Positions 15,794 through 24,449 of a stretch of DNA of 48,488 nucleotides are shown piece by piece. The position numbers were made by a program, and so were the translations under genes. The notes below the pieces were generated by a model. It saw only the letters and a program-made list of their open reading frames with translations, was not told where the DNA came from and ran no database searches. Location: the IMG/VR virus record IMGVR_UViG_3300021357_000003, positions 1 to 48,488 of that record. One strand, written 5' to 3'. This DNA is from a virus. The stretch's first letter is position 1. Every line of letters starts with the position of its first letter.

Positions 15794-16498
15794 TTAATCA
15801 TCTGATTTATCACAAGGCAATCCAATTTTGTCATTGATTGTCTTAGAGAACACTTGTTCTGACTCTTTGTCCTTGATGGTCACTGTCCATACAGTATTAA
15901 GTAACCCACCTTGAGCGTTTTTACGTACTTCTGATTCTGTTAAACGGTCAGTACTTGCACTACCATATCCGTTAATCACATAGAAAGAAGTCTGGTTCTG
16001 ATTAATTCCCTCTACTTGAAATGGTATGGTAAAATCATTTAGTGGGTCAATACTCATACCGCCTGCACCTACATTATTATATGACTGATTAATACTGTCC
16101 TGACGAATACCGTTCTTGTAGGCTTTGGTAGAGATAATAGACACCTCAGAGTATACGTTATTAACCATAACTTCTACATTTTCTGGTACATCTACTGCCT
16201 TGAGCCCTAAGTGCACTGTTGAAGACGTAGTAAAAACCCAGTTGTTTAAGCGTTTTTGTTCGATACCATAGGTAGCAGTCAAGTTGATTGTCTTGTCTCC
16301 AAACTGCAAGCTATGCGGGATATCACTTGTGGTTACCTTAGGTTCAACCACTTTTGTTTCTTTGTTGTCTTTCCCAATTTGAGCAACTGTATCTGTTTTA
16401 ATATCTGAGTCAGAGTCCTCACTATCGCAACCAGACAGCACACCTACTCCTATAACCAATAGACCTGCAATCATCATTACTCTACTAAATTTTTTCAT
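15794..16498 (-). CDS. Phage-encoded surface lipoprotein (234 aa)
   Basis: A basic start (MKKFSRV), a hydrophobic h-region and the lipobox VLSGC with Cys at about residue 24 predict a lipoprotein tethered outside the cell membrane. An acidic linker follows (DSEDSDSDIKTD), then a roughly 170-residue beta-rich domain resembling extracellular immunoglobulin-like domains of the DUF4352/DUF5067 type. Phage lipoproteins made early often block superinfection by related phages; that role is inferred from the type and position. GGGGAATAAT precedes the ATG. Confidence 0.75.
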   Translation of the reverse strand: MKKFSRVMMIAGLLVIGVGVLSGCDSEDSDSDIKTDTVAQIGKDNKETKVVEPKVTTSDIPHSLQFGDKTINLTATYGIEQKRLNNWVFTTSSTVHLGLKAVDVPENVEVMVNNVYSEVSIISTKAYKNGIRQDSINQSYNNVGAGGMSIDPLNDFTIPFQVEGINQNQTSFYVINGYGSASTDRLTESEVRKNAQGGLLNTVWTVTIKDKESEQVFSKTINDKIGLPCDKSDD

Positions 16499-16532
16499 AT
16501 ATTATTCCCCATTTCTATTGTTATGTAAAACA

Positions 16533-16550
16533 AGCCCCAGTGAAGGGGCT
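16533..16550 (-). terminator. Intrinsic terminator after the SPFH operon
   Basis: Minus strand AGCCCC, 6-base loop, GGGGCT, then TTGTTTT. It ends the 17604-16556 transcript before the lipoprotein gene. Confidence 0.85.
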
Positions 16551-16555
16551 CGCTC

Positions 16556-16732
16556 TTAAAAGTCCGACCAATTATCTCTGTCGTCCTTACTATGTTCTTG
16601 GTGCTCTTGGTCGTCTGTTTCTTCATGCTTAGCTTTCTGCACACTAGAAAAGAACCGCCACATTTGATAAGCGCAAAACAGTAAACCTAAGATAACTAAG
16701 CCTATAAGAATTTTGCTTATGAAATATGCCAT
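16556..16732 (-). CDS. Small single-pass membrane protein (58 aa)
   Basis: The ATG overlaps the stop of the SPFH gene (TAATG). A hydrophobic helix spans about residues 4-22, followed by a highly charged Glu/Asp/His-rich tail ending DNWSDF. Tight coupling to the SPFH gene suggests that the two work together at the membrane, as small partner proteins often do with SPFH scaffolds. No family recognised. Confidence 0.65.
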   Translation of the reverse strand: MAYFISKILIGLVILGLLFCAYQMWRFFSSVQKAKHEETDDQEHQEHSKDDRDNWSDF

Positions 16733-17604
16733 TATTTACTACCGTCAACAATTGTAGAAGAGCCGTCACCAACAACAGTCTCAACCCAACCGTGTGACTT
16801 ACGAGCTTGAGCTTCTTCGTACTTAACTAACTCATCTGTTACAGACTCAGCAATCTTCTTGTTAGCTTCTGCTTGCGCATTTGCTTTTTCACGAATAGCT
16901 TTTGCTTCGGCTTCGGCTTTCAAAGTAACCTTGGTAGCTTCTGTTTCAGCCTGTGTCTTTTGAGTTTTAGCGTCTAATTCAGCCTTTTTAGCTTCTTGTC
17001 CAGAACGGATAATAGCGTCAATACTCTTCTGTGTTTCCGGGTCTACATCAGGAACTCCAACTGTTACGTTTTCAACTAAGAATCCCTTACCTTCTACAGA
17101 ATCAGCAAAGCGTTTCAATACTTCACCTTCTACCTCAGAAGATTTACCTGACAACACATCTAACAAGCTGTACTTAGAATACACTTCACGAGCAGTCTTT
17201 TGTAAACGAGATTTTAACCAACCTTTTTCAATATCCTCAGATGTTACATTACCGAACTCTTTGTACATTTTAGTAGCTTTCTTAGGGTCAACTTTGTAGT
17301 CATACTTGATGTTAACCACTGTTTTCTTACCATCAGATGTAGACAACGCTACATTCTTGGCTTGGATGGTTTGTAGACGAATAGGATATTGTGTCACTTT
17401 ATCAATCCCTACCCACTTAACGCCGGGTTGTAATGCCTCTGACTTCACTCCGCCATTAGGAGAGAATCGTACACCTACATACCCGTTGTCAATACGTTCT
17501 AAAAACTTGAAACACCCAATAACAATAGCAAGTAAAACTAGTACAAAAATAACTCCTCGTTTAATCCAGTTTACTGCTTTCTTACGCTCTTCTTCGTAAT
17601 CCAT
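16732..17604 (-). CDS. SPFH/prohibitin (band 7) protein (290 aa)
   Basis: One N-terminal transmembrane helix (about residues 17-35) is followed by an SPFH domain (NGYVGVRFSPNGGVKSEALQ onward, about 45-200) and a long Ala/Glu/Lys-rich coiled coil (about 200-265), then a short tail. SPFH proteins form membrane-associated ring scaffolds that recruit or inhibit membrane proteases such as FtsH. Phage copies are known, but their role is unclear; modulation of host FtsH or membrane defence is possible. AGGAGACCAAAGGATT precedes the ATG. Confidence 0.85.
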   Translation of the reverse strand: MDYEEERKKAVNWIKRGVIFVLVLLAIVIGCFKFLERIDNGYVGVRFSPNGGVKSEALQPGVKWVGIDKVTQYPIRLQTIQAKNVALSTSDGKKTVVNIKYDYKVDPKKATKMYKEFGNVTSEDIEKGWLKSRLQKTAREVYSKYSLLDVLSGKSSEVEGEVLKRFADSVEGKGFLVENVTVGVPDVDPETQKSIDAIIRSGQEAKKAELDAKTQKTQAETEATKVTLKAEAEAKAIREKANAQAEANKKIAESVTDELVKYEEAQARKSHGWVETVVGDGSSTIVDGSK

Positions 17605-17655
17605 ATAATCCTTTGGTCTCCTTTGAACATTCTAATTTTTTTGTAAATAAGTATG

Positions 17656-18060
17656 TTAACCGTTGTTATCGGTTACCCACCACTCCTTTACTTTTAAAAT
17701 GTTCCACGCCTGTTTAAGACGTTCCTCCGTGAAGTGACCAAAATGACACTCAGACTTAGGTATCCCCATTTTTTGTGCTAGTCTACCATACAGCCAACCT
17801 CTGTTAGCTCTCCCTGATTTCCATACTGGGTCGAATAAGCTGTGGCATAATTTCTTCCACGACTTCATCGGCGGAGTTGCAAGGATACCTAAGGGTTCTC
17901 TTGGACGACCTTTATGGACTCCTACACTTGCCCCACAACCTGTGCAGTAATAACACATGCCGTAAGACTTAGGAGCATATAGCACCTTATCACTTGTGTA
18001 TATCACTTCACCATTACAGTAAGGACATACAGTATGAATAGGCACCTTGTCTATAGCCAT
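17656..18060 (-). CDS. Zinc-finger protein, DUF3268-like (134 aa)
   Basis: Two CxxC pairs, CPYCNG at residues about 12-17 and CTGCGA near 39-44 (preceded by YCYY), form a probable zinc ribbon. HKGRPREPLGILA, KSWKKLCHSLFDPVWK and FGHFTEE follow, the pattern of DUF3268 phage proteins. Nucleic-acid binding is likely from the fold, but unproven. AAGGAGG precedes the ATG. Single-gene or short unit from the promoter at 18092. Confidence 0.75.
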   Translation of the reverse strand: MAIDKVPIHTVCPYCNGEVIYTSDKVLYAPKSYGMCYYCTGCGASVGVHKGRPREPLGILATPPMKSWKKLCHSLFDPVWKSGRANRGWLYGRLAQKMGIPKSECHFGHFTEERLKQAWNILKVKEWWVTDNNG

Positions 18061-18091
18061 AGCAAGACCTCCTTAAATATCTTATACCAGT

Positions 18092-18120
18092 ATTATATCT
18101 TTGATTGTAAGAGAAGTCAA
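18092..18120 (-). promoter_or_regulatory. Minus-strand promoter, GTGTTGACT family
   Basis: Minus strand: GTGTTGACT, 17 bases, TATAAT. It drives the 18060 gene and probably the SPFH operon downstream. Confidence 0.85.
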
Positions 18121-18140
18121 CACTTTTTGCAAAAAAAAAT

Positions 18141-18160
18141 AAGAGCCATCTCAGACTCTT
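18141..18160 (-). terminator. Intrinsic terminator of the 23129-18159 operon
   Basis: Minus strand AAGAG...CTCTT stem with one inner mismatch, followed by an A then nine T residues. Confidence 0.7.
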
Positions 18161-18617
18161 ATCTCATAAATGTACTTGTAAGCATTAACGTTGCAGTTGA
18201 AGAAACTGTAGTAATAAGTATGATACCTATTACACAAAGTATTTTAGCCTTAGATTTCCGTCTAGCTTGGAAATAAGTTCCGCCGTTAAACAATTTTTTA
18301 TCTAACGTATTGAACGTGTCTTTCTGCGTATCATAAACTATCAGTGCTACACAGAATAGGAGGGCTACTAATAGCTCAGTTAACCAATAAGCGGTTATTT
18401 CTACCCCGTGCAAGATACTCTGTTTTCCTGCCCACATGAGTATTCCTTGGGCAGTAATTATCCCTGCGGTCACAACCATGCTTGCATGAGCGTTAACTCG
18501 AACAACCACAGTAACTAGATTCCTACCGATGTAGAAGGGTTTGCTAATAAATAGTATCCCAAAAAATAACAGTAGTAATCCTATAATAACCGTAGTGAAC
18601 ATAATTAGTTTGTCCAT
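18159..18617 (-). CDS. Membrane protein, four helices (152 aa)
   Basis: Hydrophobic segments at about residues 5-25, 42-62, 76-95 and 124-150 predict a four-helix membrane protein with a basic loop (FQARRKSKAK) before the last helix. It is the last gene of the nucleotide/NAD operon. AAAGGAATCC precedes the ATG. No family recognised. Confidence 0.65.
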   Translation of the reverse strand: MDKLIMFTTVIIGLLLLFFGILFISKPFYIGRNLVTVVVRVNAHASMVVTAGIITAQGILMWAGKQSILHGVEITAYWLTELLVALLFCVALIVYDTQKDTFNTLDKKLFNGGTYFQARRKSKAKILCVIGIILITTVSSTATLMLTSTFMR

Positions 18618-18670
18618 ATTACAGGATTCCTTTCGCTTTTAAGTATTTGCATACCTAATATAGCATAACG

Positions 18671-19291
18671 TTACTCTCGGGTCTTAAACAGCTTAACTGG
18701 TGTGTGGTCTTCTTTTTCAAGATATTTCCCATCTTGCCATAATACCACACCACCACGCATAACGCCACTATCAATACTTGCTCGTACATCAATGATTCTT
18801 TGGTTCCAAGAACCACGAAAAACTAAATTCGGGTTAAACTTATCCTGCTCGAATTGTCCATCAACCAGTACGTCAATATAGTGCAACAAGTGCAACTTAT
18901 CTACATGCTCTGGTCTACGGTCAAATAGCTCCTCAAACTGGTATCCTGTCCAACACCAGATATCTTTGTCTGGTAGTTCTTCCTTGATTCTTTTAGCTAG
19001 GGGTAGAACTACTTGAGTGTTCAAGAAAGGCTCTCCACCTAAGAATGTGATTCCCTGTACATAGTCATTGGATAGGTCTTTCATAATCTGCTCTTCTAAC
19101 TCGGGTGTATATTCTTTCCCAAAGTTAAAGTTTTGTGCTTTCTTGTTATAACAACCTAAACAGTTAAAAGGGCAACCTGATACATACAGGCTAGCCCTAA
19201 CTCCTATTCCATCAACCATTACAGGAAACTTGTAGTCTGCTATCTTTCCTTTAGATAACTTACTAGAACTCCATTGGTCTCTTGCGTTCAT
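18671..19291 (-). CDS. nrdG: Anaerobic ribonucleotide reductase activating protein NrdG (206 aa)
   Basis: A radical SAM activase that generates the glycyl radical on NrdD. The cluster motif CPFNCLGC lies at about residues 41-48, followed by an ITFLGGEPFLN SAM-binding block and WCWTGYQFEEL, all typical of NrdG. The frame opens at 19303, but the ATG at 19291 follows GTGAGG and begins MNARDQWSSSK. It overlaps the gene upstream by 29 bases. It should need a [4Fe-4S] cluster and anaerobic conditions, matching NrdD at 24749. Confidence 0.92.
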   Translation of the reverse strand: MNARDQWSSSKLSKGKIADYKFPVMVDGIGVRASLYVSGCPFNCLGCYNKKAQNFNFGKEYTPELEEQIMKDLSNDYVQGITFLGGEPFLNTQVVLPLAKRIKEELPDKDIWCWTGYQFEELFDRRPEHVDKLHLLHYIDVLVDGQFEQDKFNPNLVFRGSWNQRIIDVRASIDSGVMRGGVVLWQDGKYLEKEDHTPVKLFKTRE

Positions 19292-19508
19292 AAATAACCT
19301 CACTATCTGGAACTTCTGATAACGTAATCACGGATACTATATCTCCCGGATTCAAATGCACTGACCGTCCCTTAATAGTACACCGCTTAGTATCCACAAG
19401 CTCTTGTGCTTTTGTGTGTGCATAAGAGGGCTTCGCCCAAGAAGTAGATACTCTACGTACCCCTTTTGCATTTTTAATAACTAATGCTGTTGTTTCAAGT
19501 TCACTCAT
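19263..19508 (-). CDS. Small hypothetical protein between NrdG and ThyA (81 aa)
   Basis: No family recognised. Basic N-terminal half and a strand-rich second half (SVHLNPGDIVSVITLSEV). Its start overlaps the thymidylate synthase stop as ATGA, and its end overlaps nrdG, so it is produced with the nucleotide enzymes. GAGGTGGCAAT precedes the ATG. Confidence 0.65.
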   Translation of the reverse strand: MSELETTALVIKNAKGVRRVSTSWAKPSYAHTKAQELVDTKRCTIKGRSVHLNPGDIVSVITLSEVPDSEVIYERKRPMEF

Positions 19509-20449
19509 ATTGCCACCTCATAGTCATAACGCCCCATGTGCTTGTAGCCTTCAAAATGAGTTTCTGACATAGGTCGATGGAAGAACTCATCACTTGTTAA
19601 CTTATCCGTGTTTACCTCAGGGAGAACGAGCTTACATTCTGACTGTAATACTTCGTTACTCATTGGTGTTTCTACTTGCTCAATAATGGTATCAAAGTGA
19701 CGGTCATAAATGTGTGCATTATCAATTGTCCAATGTAACGTTCCTGCTTCCATACCTAGGCAATCCGCTACTAGTTCTTTTAAAACATAGTATTGAATGA
19801 CGTTGTAAGGCAATCCTAAGGCTACGTCACATGAACGCTGTTTAACGTGTAAATTAAGTTTACCCCCGAACACGCTCCAATGGTGTGTCCATACACAAGG
19901 AGTCAATGCCATTTGAGGGGTGTCTCGTTGATTCCAAAGGTCAACCATGATACGTCTACTTCCCGGATTGTTACGTAGCTCATGTAAAGCATACTCCATT
20001 TGATTAAGGTTACGACAGATGCTTGTTGCTCCTTGTCGTTCCATTTTAGTTAAGTCTGCTAAATTTGCATTCTCTCTTGTGATTAACACAGGGATTGTTT
20101 GGTTCTTGACTTGGTAGCCATAAGCCTTACCAATGGAACCCTCAGGTGTAGCCCACTCATCCCAAATGGTTACTCCGCCGTGTTCATGCAACCATTTCAC
20201 ATTATTAGACATCGCTTGATAAATCCATTCCATTTCCGTACAAGCCCACTTAGCCCCTACAAACTTACTACGTAGGCGAGGAACGCCCATAGAAGGGGTG
20301 ATAGCAAAACTAATCCCTTCTACAGCTCGTGTAGTTGCCACTGTTCCATCCGCATAATGTGTACGTGACTCGGATTTTGATTGGTCTATACCATTGTCTA
20401 AAATGTTACGTACTAAATCTCTATAAATAACGTCAAAACTAGATGCCAT
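19505..20449 (-). CDS. thyA: Thymidylate synthase (314 aa)
   Basis: Converts dUMP to dTMP with methylene-tetrahydrofolate. Key blocks are in order: VTIWDEWATPEGSIGKAYG, the catalytic Cys in LTPCVW, RSCDVALGLPYNV and AHIYDRH. The Asn after LGLPY is kept, which favours dUMP as substrate over the hydroxymethylase variants that carry Asp. It is somewhat longer than bacterial ThyA (about 264), with a 50-residue N-terminal extension region. TAGGAGG precedes the ATG. Part of the operon with nrdG, pnuC and nadR. Confidence 0.92.
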   Translation of the reverse strand: MASSFDVIYRDLVRNILDNGIDQSKSESRTHYADGTVATTRAVEGISFAITPSMGVPRLRSKFVGAKWACTEMEWIYQAMSNNVKWLHEHGGVTIWDEWATPEGSIGKAYGYQVKNQTIPVLITRENANLADLTKMERQGATSICRNLNQMEYALHELRNNPGSRRIMVDLWNQRDTPQMALTPCVWTHHWSVFGGKLNLHVKQRSCDVALGLPYNVIQYYVLKELVADCLGMEAGTLHWTIDNAHIYDRHFDTIIEQVETPMSNEVLQSECKLVLPEVNTDKLTSDEFFHRPMSETHFEGYKHMGRYDYEVAI

Positions 20450-20458
20450 AGTGTCCTC

Positions 20459-20944
20459 CTACATAATCGCAGTTACCATGAAAGCGTGGTCGTATAACAA
20501 CTCAGCGTCCCCAGTAACCCGTCCATCACGGTATAAAATAATTGTTTCATCGTCAGTAGATAATGTAACTTTTCGTTCTTCTGACTCACATCGGAAGAAT
20601 GTACATCCTTCTAACGATTCTTTGATATTGTCCACAAGCTGTACTGCATGGACAATTCCTACTACACGTCCATCTGCCATACGGTCAGGTTTTGTGTAAG
20701 CTTCCCCAACAGCACCAACGCCATGAATAGGGCTATCCCCGTCAACCATATCAGCCGTTACAACTTGCTCAGGAATCATACGCTCGATGGCTTCATTACT
20801 TGTTTCTGATTCTCCTAGAGGGCTTACAGGTAAGGTATACTTACCGTCCTCCTGTTTAATCAGAGCTACGTAGCTTCTACCAAGCTCTCCGTTATACATT
20901 GTAGGTACTGCAATTACTTCTACTGGATATACTTCTTTTTGCAT
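20459..20944 (-). CDS. Hypothetical protein in the nucleotide operon (161 aa)
   Basis: Not recognised. Beta-rich and acidic; the stretch GESETSNEAIERMIPEQ looks loosely like a worn Nudix box but lacks the REx2EE core, so I do not call it a Nudix hydrolase. It sits between pnuC and thyA, with ACAGGAGG before the ATG. A role in nucleotide or NAD metabolism is only suggested by context. Confidence 0.6.
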   Translation of the reverse strand: MQKEVYPVEVIAVPTMYNGELGRSYVALIKQEDGKYTLPVSPLGESETSNEAIERMIPEQVVTADMVDGDSPIHGVGAVGEAYTKPDRMADGRVVGIVHAVQLVDNIKESLEGCTFFRCESEERKVTLSTDDETIILYRDGRVTGDAELLYDHAFMVTAIM

Positions 20945-20965
20945 GTGTTAAATCCTCCTGTAAGG

Positions 20966-21703
20966 TTACTCGGTAACCACATCTTTTTTGCTTTTAGCAC
21001 TTTCATTATACCACGCATAAATGGCTGTGACAACATTTGTTTGATATAACAAGTCACGAACAGCAAACCAGTAGTTACCAGAGCCGAAGTCTAACAAGAA
21101 CCAGAAGAAGTTACTTGCAAACCAACCCCACCAAGAGAAGTCGATACGCATAATCATTAAGAATTGAGACACAATGCCTAACAAGTACGCAATGATATTT
21201 CCCCAGTACATTACTGTTCCTAACGTTGTACCATCATTTGTAAAGCCAATTAAGTAGCCATATTTAAGTAAAACGAAAAGTCCTACAACCATAAATATAG
21301 CAGTAAACACCGTCCAGAAGGTATTCATCTTCCCTACTTTAATACGTCCGTCTTCGTCTTTGTTGCTTTCTTCTGTCCATGTCTTCAATCCAATTAAGTG
21401 TGTGATTCCATAGTAGATACCTGCAAAGGCAAGACCAAAGTTACCGAACATAGCGTTGATAATAATTTCTCCGACATTTGAACTAATCCCAAGGATATTT
21501 CCCATCTTAGGGTAACGGTCTGCTAGTGATACTACACAAGGAACTCCTAAGCAATAAGCAGTGATATAAAACAACCAGTTTGTTTTGTTCGACCAGTCAG
21601 TTAAGAACACTCCAATAATAAGCCCCAACGCCACTAGTGTAAGTGCATACTGCTTCCGCCATTTACCATTTGATAATGCAATGTTATTCATAAAATTTCT
21701 CAT
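20966..21703 (-). CDS. pnuC: PnuC-type nicotinamide riboside transporter (245 aa)
   Basis: An integral membrane protein with about seven hydrophobic helices, ending in the PnuC-like block DLLYQTNVVTAIYAWY. PnuC carries nicotinamide riboside into the cell by facilitated diffusion, trapped by phosphorylation. The trapping kinase is the NadR-type gene two positions upstream. The frame extends to 21733, but GGAGGAGAG lies 6 bases before the ATG at 21703, which overlaps the upstream stop as ATGA. Confidence 0.88.
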   Translation of the reverse strand: MRNFMNNIALSNGKWRKQYALTLVALGLIIGVFLTDWSNKTNWLFYITAYCLGVPCVVSLADRYPKMGNILGISSNVGEIIINAMFGNFGLAFAGIYYGITHLIGLKTWTEESNKDEDGRIKVGKMNTFWTVFTAIFMVVGLFVLLKYGYLIGFTNDGTTLGTVMYWGNIIAYLLGIVSQFLMIMRIDFSWWGWFASNFFWFLLDFGSGNYWFAVRDLLYQTNVVTAIYAWYNESAKSKKDVVTE

Positions 21704-22002
21704 TTTAACTCTCCTCCATCTTCTTCTTCCCATGAAACATAGTAACCTGCTATTCCTGCAAACCCGCTGTACCTTACTTTGAAACCATTAGCTTGTAAAT
21801 ACTTCATAACATATTTACTGTGATTGTCAAATACCTCATATAATTCTTTATCTTCGCCTGAATTAGTAATCACAGTTGCTTTAGTGTAAACTGCTTTTTC
21901 TTTAATTAAATCTAATACACACTGTAGTGCCTTCTCATCCTCTGCGGTAGAGTATAAACATCGTGCATCCTGAGCGGTGAACTTTTCTACAGATGACGGC
22001 AT
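21700..22002 (-). CDS. Hypothetical protein between pnuC and nadR (100 aa)
   Basis: No family recognised. Soluble, helical, ending EEEDGGELK; those last codons form the ribosome binding site of pnuC. The ATG at 22002 follows AAGGAGG and overlaps the end of the nadR gene. Close coupling to both NAD genes suggests it belongs to the pathway, without proof. Confidence 0.65.
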   Translation of the reverse strand: MPSSVEKFTAQDARCLYSTAEDEKALQCVLDLIKEKAVYTKATVITNSGEDKELYEVFDNHSKYVMKYLQANGFKVRYSGFAGIAGYYVSWEEEDGGELK

Positions 22003-23129
22003 ATTAGTTCCTCCTTCCACATGGTATCAACCATTAACTGTAACGCATCTACAGAAGTATCGTTGTAGATGTAAGACTGGATAATCTTTTTACACATCTC
22101 ATAGCGGGTCTCGTAGTCACTTGCTTTAATTTCCACGTAAGGGATGTGATTTTCCTTATACAAGTCTTTTAATAACTGTTGGAACGCTTTTCTTCTATCA
22201 CTGTCTCCAATTAAACGCATACCATCATCAACCCATTCGGTTGAGTTGTCTAATAAAATAACAAGGTCAAAACGGTCATTGTCAATTTTATCTTGTACTG
22301 ACGGATGTGGTTTGCCCTCATACGTGATACAGAATGCTTGAGTTGCAATGTAGTCTGTATCAGAGATAGTGAATCGGTTTGCGTTACGGCGGGCAAACTT
22401 AACATCAGAATAGTGACCATTTGCAATATCTTGATAGTCACTATATTGTAATGCACTTTCATCTCCGCCTAGTTCTAACTCACAAAAATGTCTGCCGTAT
22501 TCCCATACAGTTGTTGTACCAAAGAAGTTACCTAATTTATCAGTCATTAGTGTCTTACCACTTGATTCTCCACCTGCAATAACGATTGTAGGAGCTAATG
22601 CCTCACGACTTGCACGCGGTAGGTAATCCCAATACTTAGCAGGGTCATTACGTACTTTAGTTGCTGAGATGTCTATAATGTCTCGGTTCTCATCTACGAT
22701 TTTTGTCTTACACCCAAAGTAAGTCATGTAGCCTTCGGCATCTTGTGGCTCACTTGAGAAGAATACCGTATTCTCCCAGTTAAAATCAGGTACTACACGT
22801 TTCTTTTCTGCGATAGCATCTTTTACTAATTGCGCCCATGGCTTCCATCCATTAGGATACTCAGGTACGTTTGACTCATCGACTAACACAGGAATGATAA
22901 TGTCCCGCTGTACTTGGAAAGTCTTTTGCACAATCTTGAGTTTTGTACGTGCGGTTAACGGGCGTTTCATCTTAGAATCCATAAATAGGTTTGCATCTCG
23001 TGTGTCTGAGTGACTTACTACTACAAACAGTTGGTCAACTTGAGTACTTGCCTTTTGAATCAAATCTACATGTCCTCGGTGCAACGGGTAGAATTTACCA
23101 ATTACGACACCAAAAGTCTTTTCTTTCAT
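21987..23129 (-). CDS. nadR: NadR-type NMN adenylyltransferase / ribosylnicotinamide kinase (380 aa)
   Basis: Two catalytic domains. The N-terminal domain has the nucleotidyltransferase start FGVVIGKFYPLHRGH (residues about 6-20, with the HxGH-type signature as HRGH) and the late ISATKVR signature. The C-terminal kinase has a Walker A, AGGESSGKT, near residue 190. Together they would phosphorylate nicotinamide riboside to NMN and adenylate NMN to NAD+. No N-terminal regulatory HTH is present, unlike enterobacterial NadR. First gene of the operon; AAAGGAGAG precedes the ATG. Confidence 0.92.
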   Translation of the reverse strand: MKEKTFGVVIGKFYPLHRGHVDLIQKASTQVDQLFVVVSHSDTRDANLFMDSKMKRPLTARTKLKIVQKTFQVQRDIIIPVLVDESNVPEYPNGWKPWAQLVKDAIAEKKRVVPDFNWENTVFFSSEPQDAEGYMTYFGCKTKIVDENRDIIDISATKVRNDPAKYWDYLPRASREALAPTIVIAGGESSGKTLMTDKLGNFFGTTTVWEYGRHFCELELGGDESALQYSDYQDIANGHYSDVKFARRNANRFTISDTDYIATQAFCITYEGKPHPSVQDKIDNDRFDLVILLDNSTEWVDDGMRLIGDSDRRKAFQQLLKDLYKENHIPYVEIKASDYETRYEMCKKIIQSYIYNDTSVDALQLMVDTMWKEELICRHL

Positions 23130-23167
23130 ATCAATCTCTCCTTTTAGGTATTTTTTACTCTAATTAA

Positions 23168-23195
23168 AGTATATCATACTTTCACTCATTGTCAA
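23168..23195 (-). promoter_or_regulatory. Promoter of the NAD/dTMP operon
   Basis: Minus strand: TTGACA, 16 bases, TATACT. Confidence 0.85.
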
Positions 23196-23207
23196 CTATT
23201 ATTTTGT

Positions 23208-23468
23208 TTATAACGCTCCACCCCACAGGAAGTCAAATAGTGCTTTTAAAACAAACCAAGCATCTCCTGTAGCTATCCATGATATCAACGGAGTGCCTAC
23301 TACCCAACCAACCGACCATACGAGATAAAATATTTTTGAATCGTTCTCTGTTGTACTACTCGTATCAAAGAATACAAACAGTCCTACAACAATAGTAATA
23401 ATTAAAATTACAGTGCATATCCATGCACATACCATAGCTAGTCTAATTAGTATCATGGTCATCCCCAT
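23208..23468 (-). CDS. Small membrane protein (about 86 aa)
   Basis: Three hydrophobic stretches (about residues 4-35, 44-60 and 65-84). The start is uncertain among in-frame ATG codons at 23468, 23462 and 23456; the last has GGGG at good spacing. It overlaps the end of the upstream gene by up to 26 bases. No family recognised. Confidence 0.55.
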   Translation of the reverse strand: MGMTMILIRLAMVCAWICTVILIITIVVGLFVFFDTSSTTENDSKIFYLVWSVGWVVGTPLISWIATGDAWFVLKALFDFLWGGAL

Positions 23469-24423
23469 CTCTACTTAGCATCATCTCAGTATACATCCGT
23501 TGGTCATCTGACATAACGTCTAAATGCTCATCTATCCATTCACGGCTCTCCTTTGTAATGTTTCTTCCATGCGAATACATCACAGAGGTAATACCTCCTA
23601 GACCTACAGTGTGACTAAACAAGATGATTCTGTCACAGTTTGCGTCACTACTAGAGTTCCAATACGCATCTTTAACAGGATAGTTTGTGTTCTTTTCTAA
23701 CCACCGTACTAAATCTGCATGACCCATGTAACCACAAGCATACCAGATACCATCCGGCATTAAAATACCCGTAAGCCCTCCGTCAACTCTTTCACTAACA
23801 GGTTCACGTTCACTGACTCGAACTTCAATAGGGTCGAAGTTATTAAATCCTCCGGCAGGGTTAATGTTAACACTATGACCATCTAGCAAACGTTTTTCAT
23901 AAGAAGTAATTCTCCAATTGTCTTGAATAAACGAATGTAGTGAACTAGCATCTCTAAGAGCAACTTGTTGTGCAACCGCATTTGTTTTGTTCTTAAAGAA
24001 CTCATGGTAAAAGTCTGCGTCTTGTTCATACATCTCAGGAGTTATATAACGCCACCAACCACTGTTAGGCTCAAGCATACTCCATACAGGTGTAGGTTTC
24101 GGTTTAAACTTGCCTTGCAGGGTATTGTAATACTCGTTAGGATGTTCCGCTAAATACTCTTTAATCGTTTGCTTCTTTTCTTTTTCTCTCTCTGCCTCTT
24201 CTTCTTGCTCTTCGGCTAGTGCGATAAATCCTTCATACAAAGCATCCACATCTTTTTCGGGAATCATACTGAGTTCACAAACCTCTAGTTCTTTCCCATA
24301 CAGCCGTTCGAGAGCAGGCATCATTTTGTTAATTGATTTTTCCGTTGTAAACCCTAACTTAATAATTGTCCCTCTTTCTAGGTTAATTGCCACAAACCTA
24401 CTCGGGTATGATTCTAATGACAT
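23443..24423 (-). CDS. Hypothetical protein (326 aa)
   Basis: No family recognised. Residues about 65-110 form a Glu/Lys-rich coiled coil (EEQEEEAEREKEKK), and the C-terminal half is a mixed domain rich in His, Asp and Trp. No membrane segment. GGAAAGGAG precedes the ATG. Driven by the promoter at 24475. Confidence 0.65.
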   Translation of the reverse strand: MSLESYPSRFVAINLERGTIIKLGFTTEKSINKMMPALERLYGKELEVCELSMIPEKDVDALYEGFIALAEEQEEEAEREKEKKQTIKEYLAEHPNEYYNTLQGKFKPKPTPVWSMLEPNSGWWRYITPEMYEQDADFYHEFFKNKTNAVAQQVALRDASSLHSFIQDNWRITSYEKRLLDGHSVNINPAGGFNNFDPIEVRVSEREPVSERVDGGLTGILMPDGIWYACGYMGHADLVRWLEKNTNYPVKDAYWNSSSDANCDRIILFSHTVGLGGITSVMYSHGRNITKESREWIDEHLDVMSDDQRMYTEMMLSRDGDDHDTN

Positions 24424-24449
24424 CTTACTTACTCCTTTCCATAAAAAAA

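Noticed and set aside
20459-20944. Nudix hydrolase
   Set aside because: The candidate Nudix box lacks the REx2EE catalytic core.
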